Shown here piece by piece: positions 52,639 to 62,937 of a DNA stretch of 64,000 nt. Origin of the DNA: CAXMRP01 sp965216515 (GTDB taxonomy: Bacteria > Pseudomonadota > Alphaproteobacteria > Rhizobiales > Afifellaceae); assembly GCA_965216515.1 (NCBI GenBank), contig OZ244173.1, positions 2,294,001 through 2,358,000 on the forward strand, read 5' to 3'. Position 1 is the stretch's first letter. The number at the start of each line of letters is the position of its first letter. Position numbers and translations under genes: made by a program. The notes beneath the pieces are model-generated. The model did no database searches. It was not told where the DNA came from and saw nothing but the letters and a program-made list of their open reading frames with translations.

Positions 52639-52731
52639 ATAACTGATAAGCTGCGCCGCCCGTCCGGCGCGTGCGGGAGAGCCCGGCGAATCCGGACAAT
52701 CCGGACCGGCCGGCTTTCGGGGGGACCGCCA

Positions 52732-53697
52732 ATCGCGACCACAGACCAACCAAACCTGCCTTCGTGGCGGCTGATTTTTCGAATTCTCCGGATCCTGGCA
52801 GCGCTCCTGTTCTGGCTCTTTGCGGCAACCGCCGGCCACAGCTATCTCCATCGCGCCGAGGCCGGCGGCGACACATTCATGGTCGCGTCGACCGCGGGCT
52901 GGCTGCTGGCGGTCCTCTACCTGACGATCACGACAATCGTCGCGCTGTGGATCGCGCCGACAACCAGGCGGTTGCGGCCTCGCGGCGTCGGGCTGATCGC
53001 GTTCTGGATGGCCTTGCTGGCCGCCGGCCACGCCTTTTCTCATGAAGGCCTGATGGATCTCGCCTATTTCCTGAAAGACGCCCAGAACCGGTTCGGCGCG
53101 CCGGGCGTGGCGCTGTTCGTCTTCGTTTACGCCGTCGCGCTGGCCATTCCCTTCTTTCCCGGTATCGAAATCGGCATCGCCATCATTGCCATGTTCGGCA
53201 AGCTCGGTGCGCTGGCGAGCTACACCGGCACGATTCTCGGTCTGATGCTGGCCTTTTACGCCGGTCGACGCGTGCCCCTGTCATGGCGGCGCGCCGTGAT
53301 CCGCTATCTGCGCCGCGACCGGCGCGGCGGCCTGCGCGACCGGCGTGCCGGCAGCGCCTCGTTCGCACCGCAGACCGCCGATGGCAAACCGGCTGTCCGC
53401 TCGATCTTCGGCAGTCGCGCCGGCCGGCTGATGCGCCGCTATCGGTATCCGGGCATCGCCCTGGCTCTCAATATCCCGGGCAACAGCGCGATCGGCGGCG
53501 GCGGCGGTATCGCATTGATGTGCGGGATGAGTCGCGGTTTCCGGACCCACTGGTTTCTGCTGACCGTCATCATCGCCACCGCGCCGGTGCCGGCGCTTAT
53601 CCTCAGCGATCTTCTCGACCTGGACTATCTGATGCGTTACCGCGGTTCGGTCCACGACTTCCTGACCGGGATGGAGCCGCTGTTCGGCCTCCGCTAG
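52732..53697 (+). CDS. TVP38/DedA-like membrane protein with uncertain start
   Basis: The first canonical start in frame is ATG 52879 (272 residues), but the frame is open upstream and encodes a convincing extra membrane helix (RILAALLFWLFAATAGHSYL) that begins about 80 bases earlier. The likely initiation point is near ATC 52732, 6 nt after GGGGGGA, or an in-frame CTG. The core has FVYAVALAIPFFPGIEIGIAII and LALNIPGNSAIGGGGGIALM, the paired re-entrant segments of VTT/DedA-type lipid scramblases. A role in lipid movement at the inner membrane is inferred. Confidence 0.65.
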   Translation: MATTDQPNLPSWRLIFRILRILAALLFWLFAATAGHSYLHRAEAGGDTFMVASTAGWLLAVLYLTITTIVALWIAPTTRRLRPRGVGLIAFWMALLAAGHAFSHEGLMDLAYFLKDAQNRFGAPGVALFVFVYAVALAIPFFPGIEIGIAIIAMFGKLGALASYTGTILGLMLAFYAGRRVPLSWRRAVIRYLRRDRRGGLRDRRAGSASFAPQTADGKPAVRSIFGSRAGRLMRRYRYPGIALALNIPGNSAIGGGGGIALMCGMSRGFRTHWFLLTVIIATAPVPALILSDLLDLDYLMRYRGSVHDFLTGMEPLFGLR

Positions 53698-53707
53698 GCC
53701 ACCGTTT

Positions 53708-54517
53708 CTATGGCCGCGCGGTATCGAACGTGGCGATCACCGGCACATGGTCGGACGGCTTGTCCCACCCCCGCGCCGGGCGCAGCACGTCCACGTCGCG
53801 TATTCGCTTGGCCATGCGTTTCGTCGCCCAGATATGGTCGAGCCGGCGACCACGGTCCGACGCGCTCCAGTCCCGCGAGCGGTAGCTCCACCACGAATAG
53901 ACCTTCTCCTCGGGCGGAATGACCTCGCGCACCACATCCACCCACGGCCCCGCCTCCTGGACACGCCCCAGCGCCTCTGTCTCCACCGGCGTATGCGAGA
54001 CGATTTTCAGAAGTTGCTTGTGGGACCAGACATCGGTCTCCAGCGGCGCGATATTGAGGTCGCCCACAAGCACCGTGTCGGCCCGCGCCGCCTTCGGCCC
54101 AAGCGCTTCCAGTTCGTCGAGAAACTGTAGCTTGTGGGCGAATTTCTCGTTGGCGACCGGATCGGGGATATCGCCGCCCGCCGGCACATAGAAATTGTGG
54201 ATCCGCACAGGGCGGCCGGACGCAACCACGTCCACGGCCAGATGCCGGGCATCCGACTTGCCGCAGAAGGCGAGACGCTCCGGCTTCTTCAGCGGCAGCC
54301 GCGAGAGCGTCGCCACCCCGTGATAGGCCTTCTGCCCGTGCACCTCGATATGCTCGTATCCCGCCGCGCGGAAGACCGCGTAGGGAAAATGGTCGTTGGC
54401 GCACTTGATTTCCTGCAGGCACAACACATCGGGCTGATAGTCGGCCAGAAAGCCGCACACCAGGTCAGCCCGCAGCCGCACGGAGTTGATGTTCCACGTC
54501 GCGATCGTCAGGGTCAT
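53708..54517 (-). CDS. xth: Exodeoxyribonuclease III
   Basis: ATG 54517 gives 269 residues in the EEP fold: TWNINSVRLR, LCLQEIKC (metal Glu), VLVGDLNIAP (catalytic Asp-Asn) and PSDHVPVIATF (His). The enzyme cuts DNA at abasic sites and trims 3-prime ends during repair. It is convergent with the TVP38-like gene, 10 bp away. The paralogue type (Xth rather than ExoA) is likely but not certain. Confidence 0.93.
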   Translation of the reverse strand: MTLTIATWNINSVRLRADLVCGFLADYQPDVLCLQEIKCANDHFPYAVFRAAGYEHIEVHGQKAYHGVATLSRLPLKKPERLAFCGKSDARHLAVDVVASGRPVRIHNFYVPAGGDIPDPVANEKFAHKLQFLDELEALGPKAARADTVLVGDLNIAPLETDVWSHKQLLKIVSHTPVETEALGRVQEAGPWVDVVREVIPPEEKVYSWWSYRSRDWSASDRGRRLDHIWATKRMAKRIRDVDVLRPARGWDKPSDHVPVIATFDTARP

Positions 54518-54610
54518 TGGACCATCAATGCCGTTTGCCGCGCGCCTGTCGAGTGCCGCGTGCACCATCGTCCACTATTTTGTGCCGATGGGACGGAATG
54601 CCGGTGCTGT

Positions 54611-55252
54611 TCAGTTGTTGCGGCCGCGTTCGATCTGCCGCTGCTTGATCATCGAATAGTTGATCTTGAACATGTCCTTGTGAAAACGGTTGCCGGTTTC
54701 CACGTTGTAGATTGCCACCGATGTATCGAGCCCCTGGCCGTCGGTCACCGTCCATTGACGCAACTCCGCGCTCTTGCGATCGAACAGGAGCGTGAGCTTG
54801 CCGCCGCCAAATCGGGAATCGTCGACCAGCACGATCTGGACCAGATCCGGATCGACCAGCACCGAGCGAAGCTGCTCTGACCGGGAAAAATCGATCCGGT
54901 CATCGAGAAGAAACTTCAGCGGCGTGCGTTTCAGTGGCCAGATATCGTCGGTTTCCAGCTTTCTGTCTTGAATCAGCACCGAATCCCCGTCGGCGATAAC
55001 GGCGATCTTGTTGGGTGGATCGTACTGGAAGCGGATGCGGCCGGGCTTGGCCATGAAAAACTTGCCCTGGGTCCGGTCGCCATACGGGCCGAACTGGACA
55101 AATTCGCCGTTCATCGTCGAAATCGAACTCAAATAGGCCGAGACCCGCTTCAGCTCCTTGCGTTCGGTCTCGCTATAGGCTTCTGCCCGCGCTGGAATCG
55201 TCGCGACGATGGCAAGCAGGACAATCCCGGCAAGGCGCGCGATTCCTGTCAT
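54611..55252 (-). CDS. lolA: LolA-type outer-membrane lipoprotein carrier
   Basis: The 213-residue protein has a Sec signal (residues 1-24, ending in ARAEA) and the LolA fold: SAYLSSISTMNGEFVQFGPYG with VSAYLSSISTM near the start, FFMAKPGRIRFQYDPP and VLVDDSRFGGGKLTLLF. It ferries mature lipoproteins across the periplasm from LolCDE to the outer membrane. It lies downstream of ftsK, as in many bacteria, with a 144-bp gap that could hold its own promoter. Confidence 0.9.
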   Translation of the reverse strand: MTGIARLAGIVLLAIVATIPARAEAYSETERKELKRVSAYLSSISTMNGEFVQFGPYGDRTQGKFFMAKPGRIRFQYDPPNKIAVIADGDSVLIQDRKLETDDIWPLKRTPLKFLLDDRIDFSRSEQLRSVLVDPDLVQIVLVDDSRFGGGKLTLLFDRKSAELRQWTVTDGQGLDTSVAIYNVETGNRFHKDMFKINYSMIKQRQIERGRNN

Positions 55253-55396
55253 TGTCCGGTTCCAATCATTGTCCGGTCTCCCGATCAGGGTTTCGCGGAG
55301 ACGCTGGCCTCCGCTTCACCAATTCCTCTGCTGCCCCGATACGCTGGCGTAACCTAGTAATCTTTCATGTCGAAACAAGGGCCGCGCGCCTCGGCG

Positions 55397-57880
55397 TCAT
55401 GCCATTGCGCCATCGCGTTCCGGCACCAGGATCTCGCGCTTGCCGGCATGGTTGGCTGGGCTGATCACGCCCTCCTGCTCCATACGTTCGACAATCGAGG
55501 CGGCCCGATTGTAGCCGATCGACAACCGCCGCTGAATATAGCTGGTGGAGACCTTGCGGTCGTGGAGCACGATCGCCACGGCCTTGTCGTAGAGGTCGGT
55601 CGCCTCGTCGCCGCCGCTCATCATGGTCTCGAACGCCGAATCCGATGCTTCCTCCTCGTCGGTGATGGCATCCAGATATTCCGGCACCCCTTGCGACTTG
55701 AGATGGTCGACGACCTCCTCCACTTCGCCATCGTCGACGAACGGCCCGTGCACACGCTGGATACGGCCGCCGCCGGCCATGTAAAGCATGTCACCCATGC
55801 CCAGAAGCTGCTCGGCGCCCTGCTCGCCCAGGATCGTGCGGCTGTCGATCTTGGACGTCACCTGAAACGAGATCCGGGTCGGGAAGTTGGCCTTGATGGT
55901 GCCGGTGATCACGTCCACGGACGGCCGCTGCGTCGCCATGATGACATGGATGCCGGCGGCGCGGGCCATCTGCGCCAACCGCTGGACGGTCCCTTCGATA
56001 TCCTTGCCGGCGACCATCATCAGATCGGCCATCTCGTCGATGATGACGACGATATAGGGCATCGGCTCCAGGGCCAGCGTCTCGGTCTCGAACACCGCTT
56101 CGCCGGTATCGTGATCGAATCCCACCTGCACCGTCCGCTTGATCTCCTCGCCCTTGCGGGCGGCGACCGCCACCCGCTGGTTGAATCCGTCGATGTTGCG
56201 CACGCCCAGCTTTGACATCTGCTTGTAGCGCTCTTCCATCTCCCGCACCGTCCATTTCAGCGCCACCACGGCCTTCTTCGGATCGGTGACGACCGGTGTC
56301 AGAAGATGCGGGATACCGTCATAGACCGACAGTTCCAGCATTTTGGGGTCGATCATGATCAGCCGGCACTGCTCCGGCGTCAGCCGATAGAGCAAAGACA
56401 GGATCATGGTGTTGATGGAGACCGACTTGCCCGAGCCGGTCGTGCCGGCGACCAGGAGATGCGGCATTTTGGCGAGATCGGCGATGACCGGCTCGCCGCC
56501 GATTGTCTTGCCAAGCGACAGCGCCAGCCGCGCCTTTGACTTCTCGAAATCCTCCGCCGCCAGGATTTCCCGCAGATAGACCGTCTCGCGCGTGCTGTTG
56601 GGCAGTTCGATACCGATCGCGTTGCGGCCAGGTATGACGGCCACGCGGGCGGCGATCGCGCTCATCGAGCGCGCAATGTCGTCTGAAAGCCCGATCACAC
56701 GCGACGATTTGGTACCCGGCGCCGGTTCCAGCTCGTAGAGCGTAACCACCGGGCCGGGCCAGATGTTGATGATCTCGCCGCGCACGCCGAAATCGTCGAG
56801 CACGCCCTCCAGAAGCCGCGCATTGTGTTCCAGCGCCGCCGGGCTCAACGAATTGTCCCGCCGCCGCGCCCGCGGTTCCGACAGGACGTGGAGCGGCGGC
56901 AGTTCGTAGCCGTCGGACGCAAGAAAGCTGGTCTGCGCCTCCCGCGCCGCCCGTTTGCCGGGCTTCGGCCGTGCGGCCGCCGGCCGGATCTTGACCGCGC
57001 GGTCCCCGGCCCCCGGTCCGTCGTCCCCGACGTCGCCGGCATTGGCCGGGTCATCGGCAAATTCGCCGGCGTCGAAATTCGCAAAGCCGTCCCGGAACCC
57101 CGGTTCGGCCCGCCCGCGCCGATCCGCCGGTGCCGCATCGCTCTCCGCCAGCAACCGCCGCGCCCATCCGATCCGCCGCGCCAGCCGCCGATAGCTCGCC
57201 CGGGCCGCCAGACCCAGATGGATGGCGGCGCCGGCGAGCGCCGCAAACCGCCCGGCTCCGCCCCCATCCGCCGCATCGCCGTCATCGTCGGCGAACGCGT
57301 CACCGGTGGCCGCCTGCGCCATCGGCCGGCTGCCAAGCGCAGCCACCAGGAGTACCGCCGACACGACGCTCAGCACGACAGCGATCGCCGCTTTCATGCC
57401 GGCGCTTGGCGGCGCGCCGATCAATGCGGCCGGAATACGCAACAGCAGATCGCCCACCGCCCCGCCGAGCCCGGTTGGCAACGGCCAGCGTGCCGCGACC
57501 GGCAGGCAGGCCAGCGCCGTCACCAGAAGCAGCGTGCCCAGTGTCCCATAGCCGATCTGGCGCAGCACATGGCGATAAGGTCGTCGGCGCAATTGGTTTA
57601 TCCCGGGGATGAGGATCAGCGCGACGACCGCCACGGCGCCCAGCCCCAGGAACTGCATGACCAGATCGGCCGTCGCCGCGCCCGCAAAACCCATGAGATT
57701 CCGGGGGCTTGCGTCGGTTGCGTGACTGAAGCTGGGATCGGCGACATGCCAGGTCAGAAGACTGATCGTCAAAAACACCGCAACGGCCGCCAGCGCCAGC
57801 CCGGTCGCCACAATCCGGTAAGTTCCCAGTCCCGAACCACCCGGTTCGGCAAAGTCATTGAATGTGTCGTGGACAACCAT
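55397..57880 (-). CDS. ftsK: DNA translocase FtsK
   Basis: ATG 57880 gives 827 residues (an alternative GTG lies 3 codons earlier). Four N-terminal membrane helices (about 18-185) anchor it at the septum; a Pro/Ala/Asp-rich linker follows (about 190-310). The motor has Walker A AGTTGSGKSVS near residue 475 and Walker B VVIIDEMADL, and the C-terminal gamma domain reads KOPS sequences (DRKVSTSYIQRRLSIGYNRAA). It pumps chromosome ends apart and activates XerCD during division. Confidence 0.96.
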   Translation of the reverse strand: MVVHDTFNDFAEPGGSGLGTYRIVATGLALAAVAVFLTISLLTWHVADPSFSHATDASPRNLMGFAGAATADLVMQFLGLGAVAVVALILIPGINQLRRRPYRHVLRQIGYGTLGTLLLVTALACLPVAARWPLPTGLGGAVGDLLLRIPAALIGAPPSAGMKAAIAVVLSVVSAVLLVAALGSRPMAQAATGDAFADDDGDAADGGGAGRFAALAGAAIHLGLAARASYRRLARRIGWARRLLAESDAAPADRRGRAEPGFRDGFANFDAGEFADDPANAGDVGDDGPGAGDRAVKIRPAAARPKPGKRAAREAQTSFLASDGYELPPLHVLSEPRARRRDNSLSPAALEHNARLLEGVLDDFGVRGEIINIWPGPVVTLYELEPAPGTKSSRVIGLSDDIARSMSAIAARVAVIPGRNAIGIELPNSTRETVYLREILAAEDFEKSKARLALSLGKTIGGEPVIADLAKMPHLLVAGTTGSGKSVSINTMILSLLYRLTPEQCRLIMIDPKMLELSVYDGIPHLLTPVVTDPKKAVVALKWTVREMEERYKQMSKLGVRNIDGFNQRVAVAARKGEEIKRTVQVGFDHDTGEAVFETETLALEPMPYIVVIIDEMADLMMVAGKDIEGTVQRLAQMARAAGIHVIMATQRPSVDVITGTIKANFPTRISFQVTSKIDSRTILGEQGAEQLLGMGDMLYMAGGGRIQRVHGPFVDDGEVEEVVDHLKSQGVPEYLDAITDEEEASDSAFETMMSGGDEATDLYDKAVAIVLHDRKVSTSYIQRRLSIGYNRAASIVERMEQEGVISPANHAGKREILVPERDGAMA

Positions 57881-57960
57881 GGGCGGCACCGGACAGAATT
57901 GTTCAGCAAATGCATGCGCAAGCTAGCCGGCGGGGGTTAAGACCTTATTAACCAGAAGAA

Positions 57961-58004
57961 AATGTTAACCGGTTGGCCCGGCGGCAATGCCGGGCCAACC
58001 GGTT
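57961..58004 (-). terminator. Strong intrinsic terminator of amtB
   Basis: A perfect 16-bp stem (AACCGGTTGGCCCGGC with its complement, loop ATTGCC on the minus strand) sits 29 bp after the amtB stop and is followed by the T-rich AACATTTTCTTCT. It isolates amtB from ftsK, both of which are read leftwards. Confidence 0.8.
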
Positions 58005-58032
58005 CGTCCGCCGTCTGCGGGGTCGCGGAAGG

Positions 58033-59373
<1,341 letters not shown>

Positions 59374-59448
59374 GGTTGGTCCTTCCAAGCCCGCAAATGC
59401 GATATCGCAGGCCGGCATCCGCGCCGCGCCTCCGAACACCGGACGGGA

Positions 59449-59465
59449 TTCAAAAACCGTGCCAA
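59449..59465 (-). promoter_or_regulatory. Sigma-54 promoter of amtB
   Basis: On the minus strand TTGGCACGGTTTTTGAA matches the sigma-54 consensus (TGGCACG-N4-TTGC) with the exact 10-bp gap between the GG and the -12 G; only the -12 C is replaced by A. It lies about 76 bp before the amtB ATG. Confidence 0.75.
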
Positions 59466-59576
59466 TCAGCCGGAATTGGTCAACTTACTGAAATATAAAG
59501 GTTTACCAGAAATCGGATTCGCCGGGGCAAACCTCGTCGATCGCAACTGCCGTTTTTTTATGCAGATTTCATACAA

Positions 59577-59593
59577 CGCACAAAATATGTGCA
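59577..59593 (-). promoter_or_regulatory. NtrC-type enhancer site upstream of amtB
   Basis: GCAC-AAAATAT-GTGC is the palindromic core of the NtrC consensus (TGCAC-N7-GTGCA) with one outer base differing. It is about 115 bp upstream of the sigma-54 promoter, the usual enhancer distance, and begins directly behind the tesB stop. Confidence 0.7.
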
Positions 59594-59594
59594 A

Positions 59595-60464
59595 CTATCG
59601 TGGCCGAATGAGGCCCTCTTGTGCCGATGAGGCGACAATGCACCCGTCGCGGCTGTAGATGGTGCCGCGAGTGAACCCGCGGGCGCCGGAACTGCTGGGG
59701 CTGTCCTCAGCGTAAAGCAGCCATTCATCCGCCTTGACCGGGCGGTGGATCCACAAGGCATGGTCAAGGCTTGCCACCTGCAGATCGCGCGAGAATATCG
59801 ATTTCCCGTGCGCAAACAGGGATGTATCCAGAAGGGTCATGTCCGATGCGTAGGCGAGGACGCACTCGTGGACAATCGGCGCCCCGGGAAGCGGCTCTGA
59901 AGCCCGAAACCACACATGCTGGACCGGTTCCAGCGGCTCGTTGCTGACATAGTGTTTCAGATTGACCGGGCGCAACTCGATCGGCCGCTCCCGGTTCCAG
60001 TAGGCTTTGATGTTTTCCGGCGCCTTTTCCAGATACAGCGCCTTGAGTTCGCTTTCCGGCATCAGTTCATCAGGGTCCGGCACATCCGGCATCGGCAACT
60101 GGTGAACCAGGCCGTCCTCGAGGATCTGAAAGGACGCGCCCATCGAAAAGATGGCTTCCCCATGCTGGATGGCGACGACGCGGCGTGTGGTGAAGCTTTT
60201 GCCGTCGCGGATCCGGTCGACCATGTAGATGATCGGAATATCGGGATCGCCCGGCCGCAGGAAATATCCGTGCAGGGAGTGGACACGGCGTTCCGGCTCC
60301 ACCGTTCGCGACGCGGCGACCAGCGCCTGGCCGATGACCTGCCCGCCAAATATCCGTTGCCAGCCAATATTGGGACTGCGACCGCGAAACAGGTTGTGCT
60401 CCAGCGGTTCAAGGTCGAAGATGGCTGTCAGTTGTTCAACGGCGCTGGCCAAGGTGTCCCCCAT
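59595..60464 (-). CDS. tesB: Acyl-CoA thioesterase II
   Basis: ATG 60464 gives 289 residues in the double hot-dog fold. Diagnostic parts are NIGWQRIFGGQVIGQALVAA, VHSLHGYFLRPGDPDIPI and, in the second half, ASLDHALWIHRP, which carries the catalytic Asp. The enzyme hydrolyses medium and long acyl-CoAs in the cytoplasm. It is divergent from the ubiquinone hydroxylase gene; amtB follows on the same strand but has its own promoter. Confidence 0.94.
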   Translation of the reverse strand: MGDTLASAVEQLTAIFDLEPLEHNLFRGRSPNIGWQRIFGGQVIGQALVAASRTVEPERRVHSLHGYFLRPGDPDIPIIYMVDRIRDGKSFTTRRVVAIQHGEAIFSMGASFQILEDGLVHQLPMPDVPDPDELMPESELKALYLEKAPENIKAYWNRERPIELRPVNLKHYVSNEPLEPVQHVWFRASEPLPGAPIVHECVLAYASDMTLLDTSLFAHGKSIFSRDLQVASLDHALWIHRPVKADEWLLYAEDSPSSSGARGFTRGTIYSRDGCIVASSAQEGLIRPR

Positions 60465-60545
60465 GCGTTCGCGGTTGCCTGCGGCAATCGAGGCGCGCGC
60501 TGGTGGACGCGCTGCCCGCCCCGCAGATATCGGGAAGGACCGGAG

Positions 60546-61832
60546 ATGGCAATCGCAACTGCGCCTCGACGACGAAATATCAAAAAACGCTCCGGCGGGC
60601 CGGCAATCGAAACGGACATTCTTGTCGCCGGTGGCGGCACGGCCGGTTTGACGGCCGCGCTTGCGATCCGTCGCGCCGCGCCCGAAATCGCCGTCACCAT
60701 CGTCGACATCGCCAAACCCGTGGCCGGCGACAAGCCGGCCTCGGCCGACGAGCGCGCCTCGGCGATCGCCGCGGCGGCGCGCCGCATGCTGGAACGGCTT
60801 GGCGTCTGGAGCGATGTTGCCGATGTCGCTCAGCCGATCCTGTCCATGGATGTGACCGATAGCCGAACCGGCGATGCCGTGCGGCCGGTTTTCCTGACGT
60901 TCGACGGCACGGTCTCCGAAGGCGAGGCTTTTGCGCATATGGTGCCCAATGCCGCCCTTGCCGGGGCTTTGGCCGATCATGCGGCGCGCCATGGGGTGAC
61001 GATCATCGCACCCGAAAGCGTGACGGGATATCGGACGGAGACCGGCGAGATCATCGCCGATCTGGGCTCCGGCGGGAAGGTCACCGCGCGTTTGCTTGTC
61101 GCCGCCGATGGCGTGCGTTCGCGTCTGCGGGCGCTGGCGGGTATCAAGACAACCACCTGGTCGTACGGGCAAATGGCCATCGTCACCACCGTGCGTCATG
61201 AGCGGCCGCACAACGGCGTTGCCGTGGAGCATTTCCTTCCCGCCGGACCGTTCGCTATCCTGCCGCTCACCGGCAACCGGTCATCGCTTGTCTGGACGGA
61301 GAGCCGGGAAACGGCGCGCCGGCTTTTGGCCGCCGACGATTTCGTCTTTTCCGGCGAACTGGAACGGCGGTTTGGCAAGACCCTTGGCGCGCTGGAACTG
61401 GCCGGCCCCAGGCAGGGCTTTCCCCTGGGGTTGACACTGGCCCGCGATTTTGTCCGGCCGCGGTTCGCGCTTTTGGGCGATGCCGCCCACGGCATCCACC
61501 CGATCGCCGGTCAGGGGCTGAATCTCGGATTCCGGGATTGCGCGGCCCTGGCCGAAACGATCGTCGACGCCCATCGTCTCGGGCTCGATTTCGGCGCGCT
61601 CGACGTCCTGGAACGCTACGAGCGCTGGCGCCGGTTTGACACCTGGCAGATGGGCGCGACCACCGATATCCTGAACAGGCTCTTCGCCAATGACAATCTT
61701 CTGGCGCGCACGGCCCGGGACATCGGTCTCGGTGTGGTCGACCGGCTGCCGCGATTGAAATCCCGGTTCATCACTGAAGCCGCGGGCCAGGGTGGTGCAT
61801 TGCCGAAGCTGTTGCGCGGCGAGCCGGTCTGA
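60546..61832 (+). CDS. UbiH/UbiF/COQ6-family ubiquinone hydroxylase
   Basis: The 428-residue flavoprotein has the FAD-binding ILVAGGGTAGLTAALAI (residues 25-41), the second motif LLVAADGVRSRLR, and LLGDAAHGIHPIAGQGLNLGFRD near the C-terminus, which is diagnostic for UbiH/UbiF/VisC proteins. It hydroxylates the aromatic ring of a ubiquinone precursor using NAD(P)H and O2. Which ring carbon it acts on cannot be assigned, so no symbol is given. ATG 60546 follows GGACCGGAG. Confidence 0.92.
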   Translation: MAIATAPRRRNIKKRSGGPAIETDILVAGGGTAGLTAALAIRRAAPEIAVTIVDIAKPVAGDKPASADERASAIAAAARRMLERLGVWSDVADVAQPILSMDVTDSRTGDAVRPVFLTFDGTVSEGEAFAHMVPNAALAGALADHAARHGVTIIAPESVTGYRTETGEIIADLGSGGKVTARLLVAADGVRSRLRALAGIKTTTWSYGQMAIVTTVRHERPHNGVAVEHFLPAGPFAILPLTGNRSSLVWTESRETARRLLAADDFVFSGELERRFGKTLGALELAGPRQGFPLGLTLARDFVRPRFALLGDAAHGIHPIAGQGLNLGFRDCAALAETIVDAHRLGLDFGALDVLERYERWRRFDTWQMGATTDILNRLFANDNLLARTARDIGLGVVDRLPRLKSRFITEAAGQGGALPKLLRGEPV

Positions 61833-61842
61833 GCAGGGCCGC

Positions 61843-61884
61843 CCGGCCACCCCTGTCCGGCCACCCCTGTCCGGCCACACCTGT
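61843..61884. repeat. Three tandem copies of a 14-bp unit
   Basis: CCGGCCACCCCTGT is repeated three times in direct order (third copy with one change) between the convergent ubiquinone hydroxylase and Trm112 genes. A partial fourth unit begins with CCGG. It is probably slippage-prone intergenic DNA. Confidence 0.85.
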
Positions 61885-61908
61885 CCGGCGCACCCCGGCG
61901 GATCGACG

Positions 61909-62154
61909 CTAGGGATCGGTGATCCGGCGCGCCTCCTCCTCCAGCAGGATCGGGATGCCGTTGCGGATCGGATAGGCGAGCTTCGCCGCCCGGCTGATCA
62001 GCTCCTGGGCATCCTTGTCATACTCAAGCACGGTCTTGGTCAGCGGGCAGACGAGGATCTCCAGCAGTTTCGGGTCGACGGTCCGTTCTTTCGCCTGTGC
62101 CGGCCCATCGTTTGCGCCGGACTTGCCGCCCTTTTTGTTCGATGCACCTGCCAT
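61909..62154 (-). CDS. Trm112-family zinc-ribbon-like protein
   Basis: The 81-residue protein has a Lys/Gly-rich N-terminus followed by the Trm112/UPF0434 core VDPKLLEILVCPLTKTVL and LAYPIRNGIPILLEEEARRI. Bacterial members keep one Cys and bind methyltransferases as partner proteins. It is the last gene of the CnoX-LON-Trm112 cluster, a common alphaproteobacterial arrangement. Its partner here is not identified. Confidence 0.9.
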   Translation of the reverse strand: MAGASNKKGGKSGANDGPAQAKERTVDPKLLEILVCPLTKTVLEYDKDAQELISRAAKLAYPIRNGIPILLEEEARRITDP

Positions 62155-62220
62155 AACAGTCCGTAGGGATATTGACCCGATGTTCCGTCCGCACCGACGG
62201 TTGTCACATATTGTACCAGC

Positions 62221-62898
62221 CTAGTGCACCGACATGTCACCGTCATGGGACCCTGTCGCGGCCAGTTCGGCGATTGCAATCAGGGTTTCAGCCCGTCTCT
62301 TCATGTCGGGGGCCTCCAGAAGCGCCTGCTTCTCCGCCGCCCCGAACGGGCTCATCATCGAGAGCGCCGTCACAAGGCCGCAATTGGACGCCCGCCTTAT
62401 GGCTTCCCAGTCCGCATCCAGTTGCGCCTTTTTCATAAAGGCCCGGAATGCATCCAGAAGCCGTTCGCGATCGACACCTGTCTCCCCCCGCTTCGGCTCC
62501 AGATCGTCGAGAAACCGGCTGGTATCGATCCGGCATTGCCGGAACGGCGTCTCCGCGGCCAACTCCTGTTCGATCTCGCACCGGCATACACCGGCGAGGC
62601 AGATCAGGTAGCGGCTTTCCCCCGTTTCGGAAAACTGAACGACCCGGCCGATACATCCCACCGCGCAAAGCGGCGGCGCCAGCGCACTGCAGTCACTACC
62701 GATTTCCGGTTGCACCATCGCAATCAGGCGGTCCCCCGCCATCGCCGCATCGACCATCGCGATATAGCGCGGTTCAAAAATGTTAAGCGGCAGTTTGCCG
62801 CCCGGAAGAAGAATGGCGCCGGCCAGCGGGAAGACCGGCACGACCGTCGATATATCGTCGGCTCCGCAGTAATATTTGTTGCCCGCCAGCAAGGCCAT
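62221..62898 (-). CDS. LON peptidase substrate-binding-domain protein
   Basis: The 225-residue protein has only the N-terminal substrate domain of Lon: VVPVFPLAGAILLPGGKLPLNIFEPRY, then MVDAAMAGDRLIAMVQP and GCIGRVVQFSETGE. There is no ATPase or protease domain. Such stand-alone proteins are conserved next to cnoX-type genes and may help recognise misfolded proteins, but no activity is established. The cnoX stop is 39 bp upstream, so they are probably co-transcribed. Confidence 0.92.
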   Translation of the reverse strand: MALLAGNKYYCGADDISTVVPVFPLAGAILLPGGKLPLNIFEPRYIAMVDAAMAGDRLIAMVQPEIGSDCSALAPPLCAVGCIGRVVQFSETGESRYLICLAGVCRCEIEQELAAETPFRQCRIDTSRFLDDLEPKRGETGVDRERLLDAFRAFMKKAQLDADWEAIRRASNCGLVTALSMMSPFGAAEKQALLEAPDMKRRAETLIAIAELAATGSHDGDMSVH

Positions 62899-62937
62899 GG
62901 ACCCATCCTGTAAGCGCGCCGTTCCCTCTGTCTGAAT

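Noticed and set aside
59636..60464. Extending tesB upstream into the antisense of the ubiquinone hydroxylase gene
   Set aside because: The upstream part of the open frame is opposite a well-supported gene and lacks thioesterase features; ATG 60464 begins the conserved sequence.
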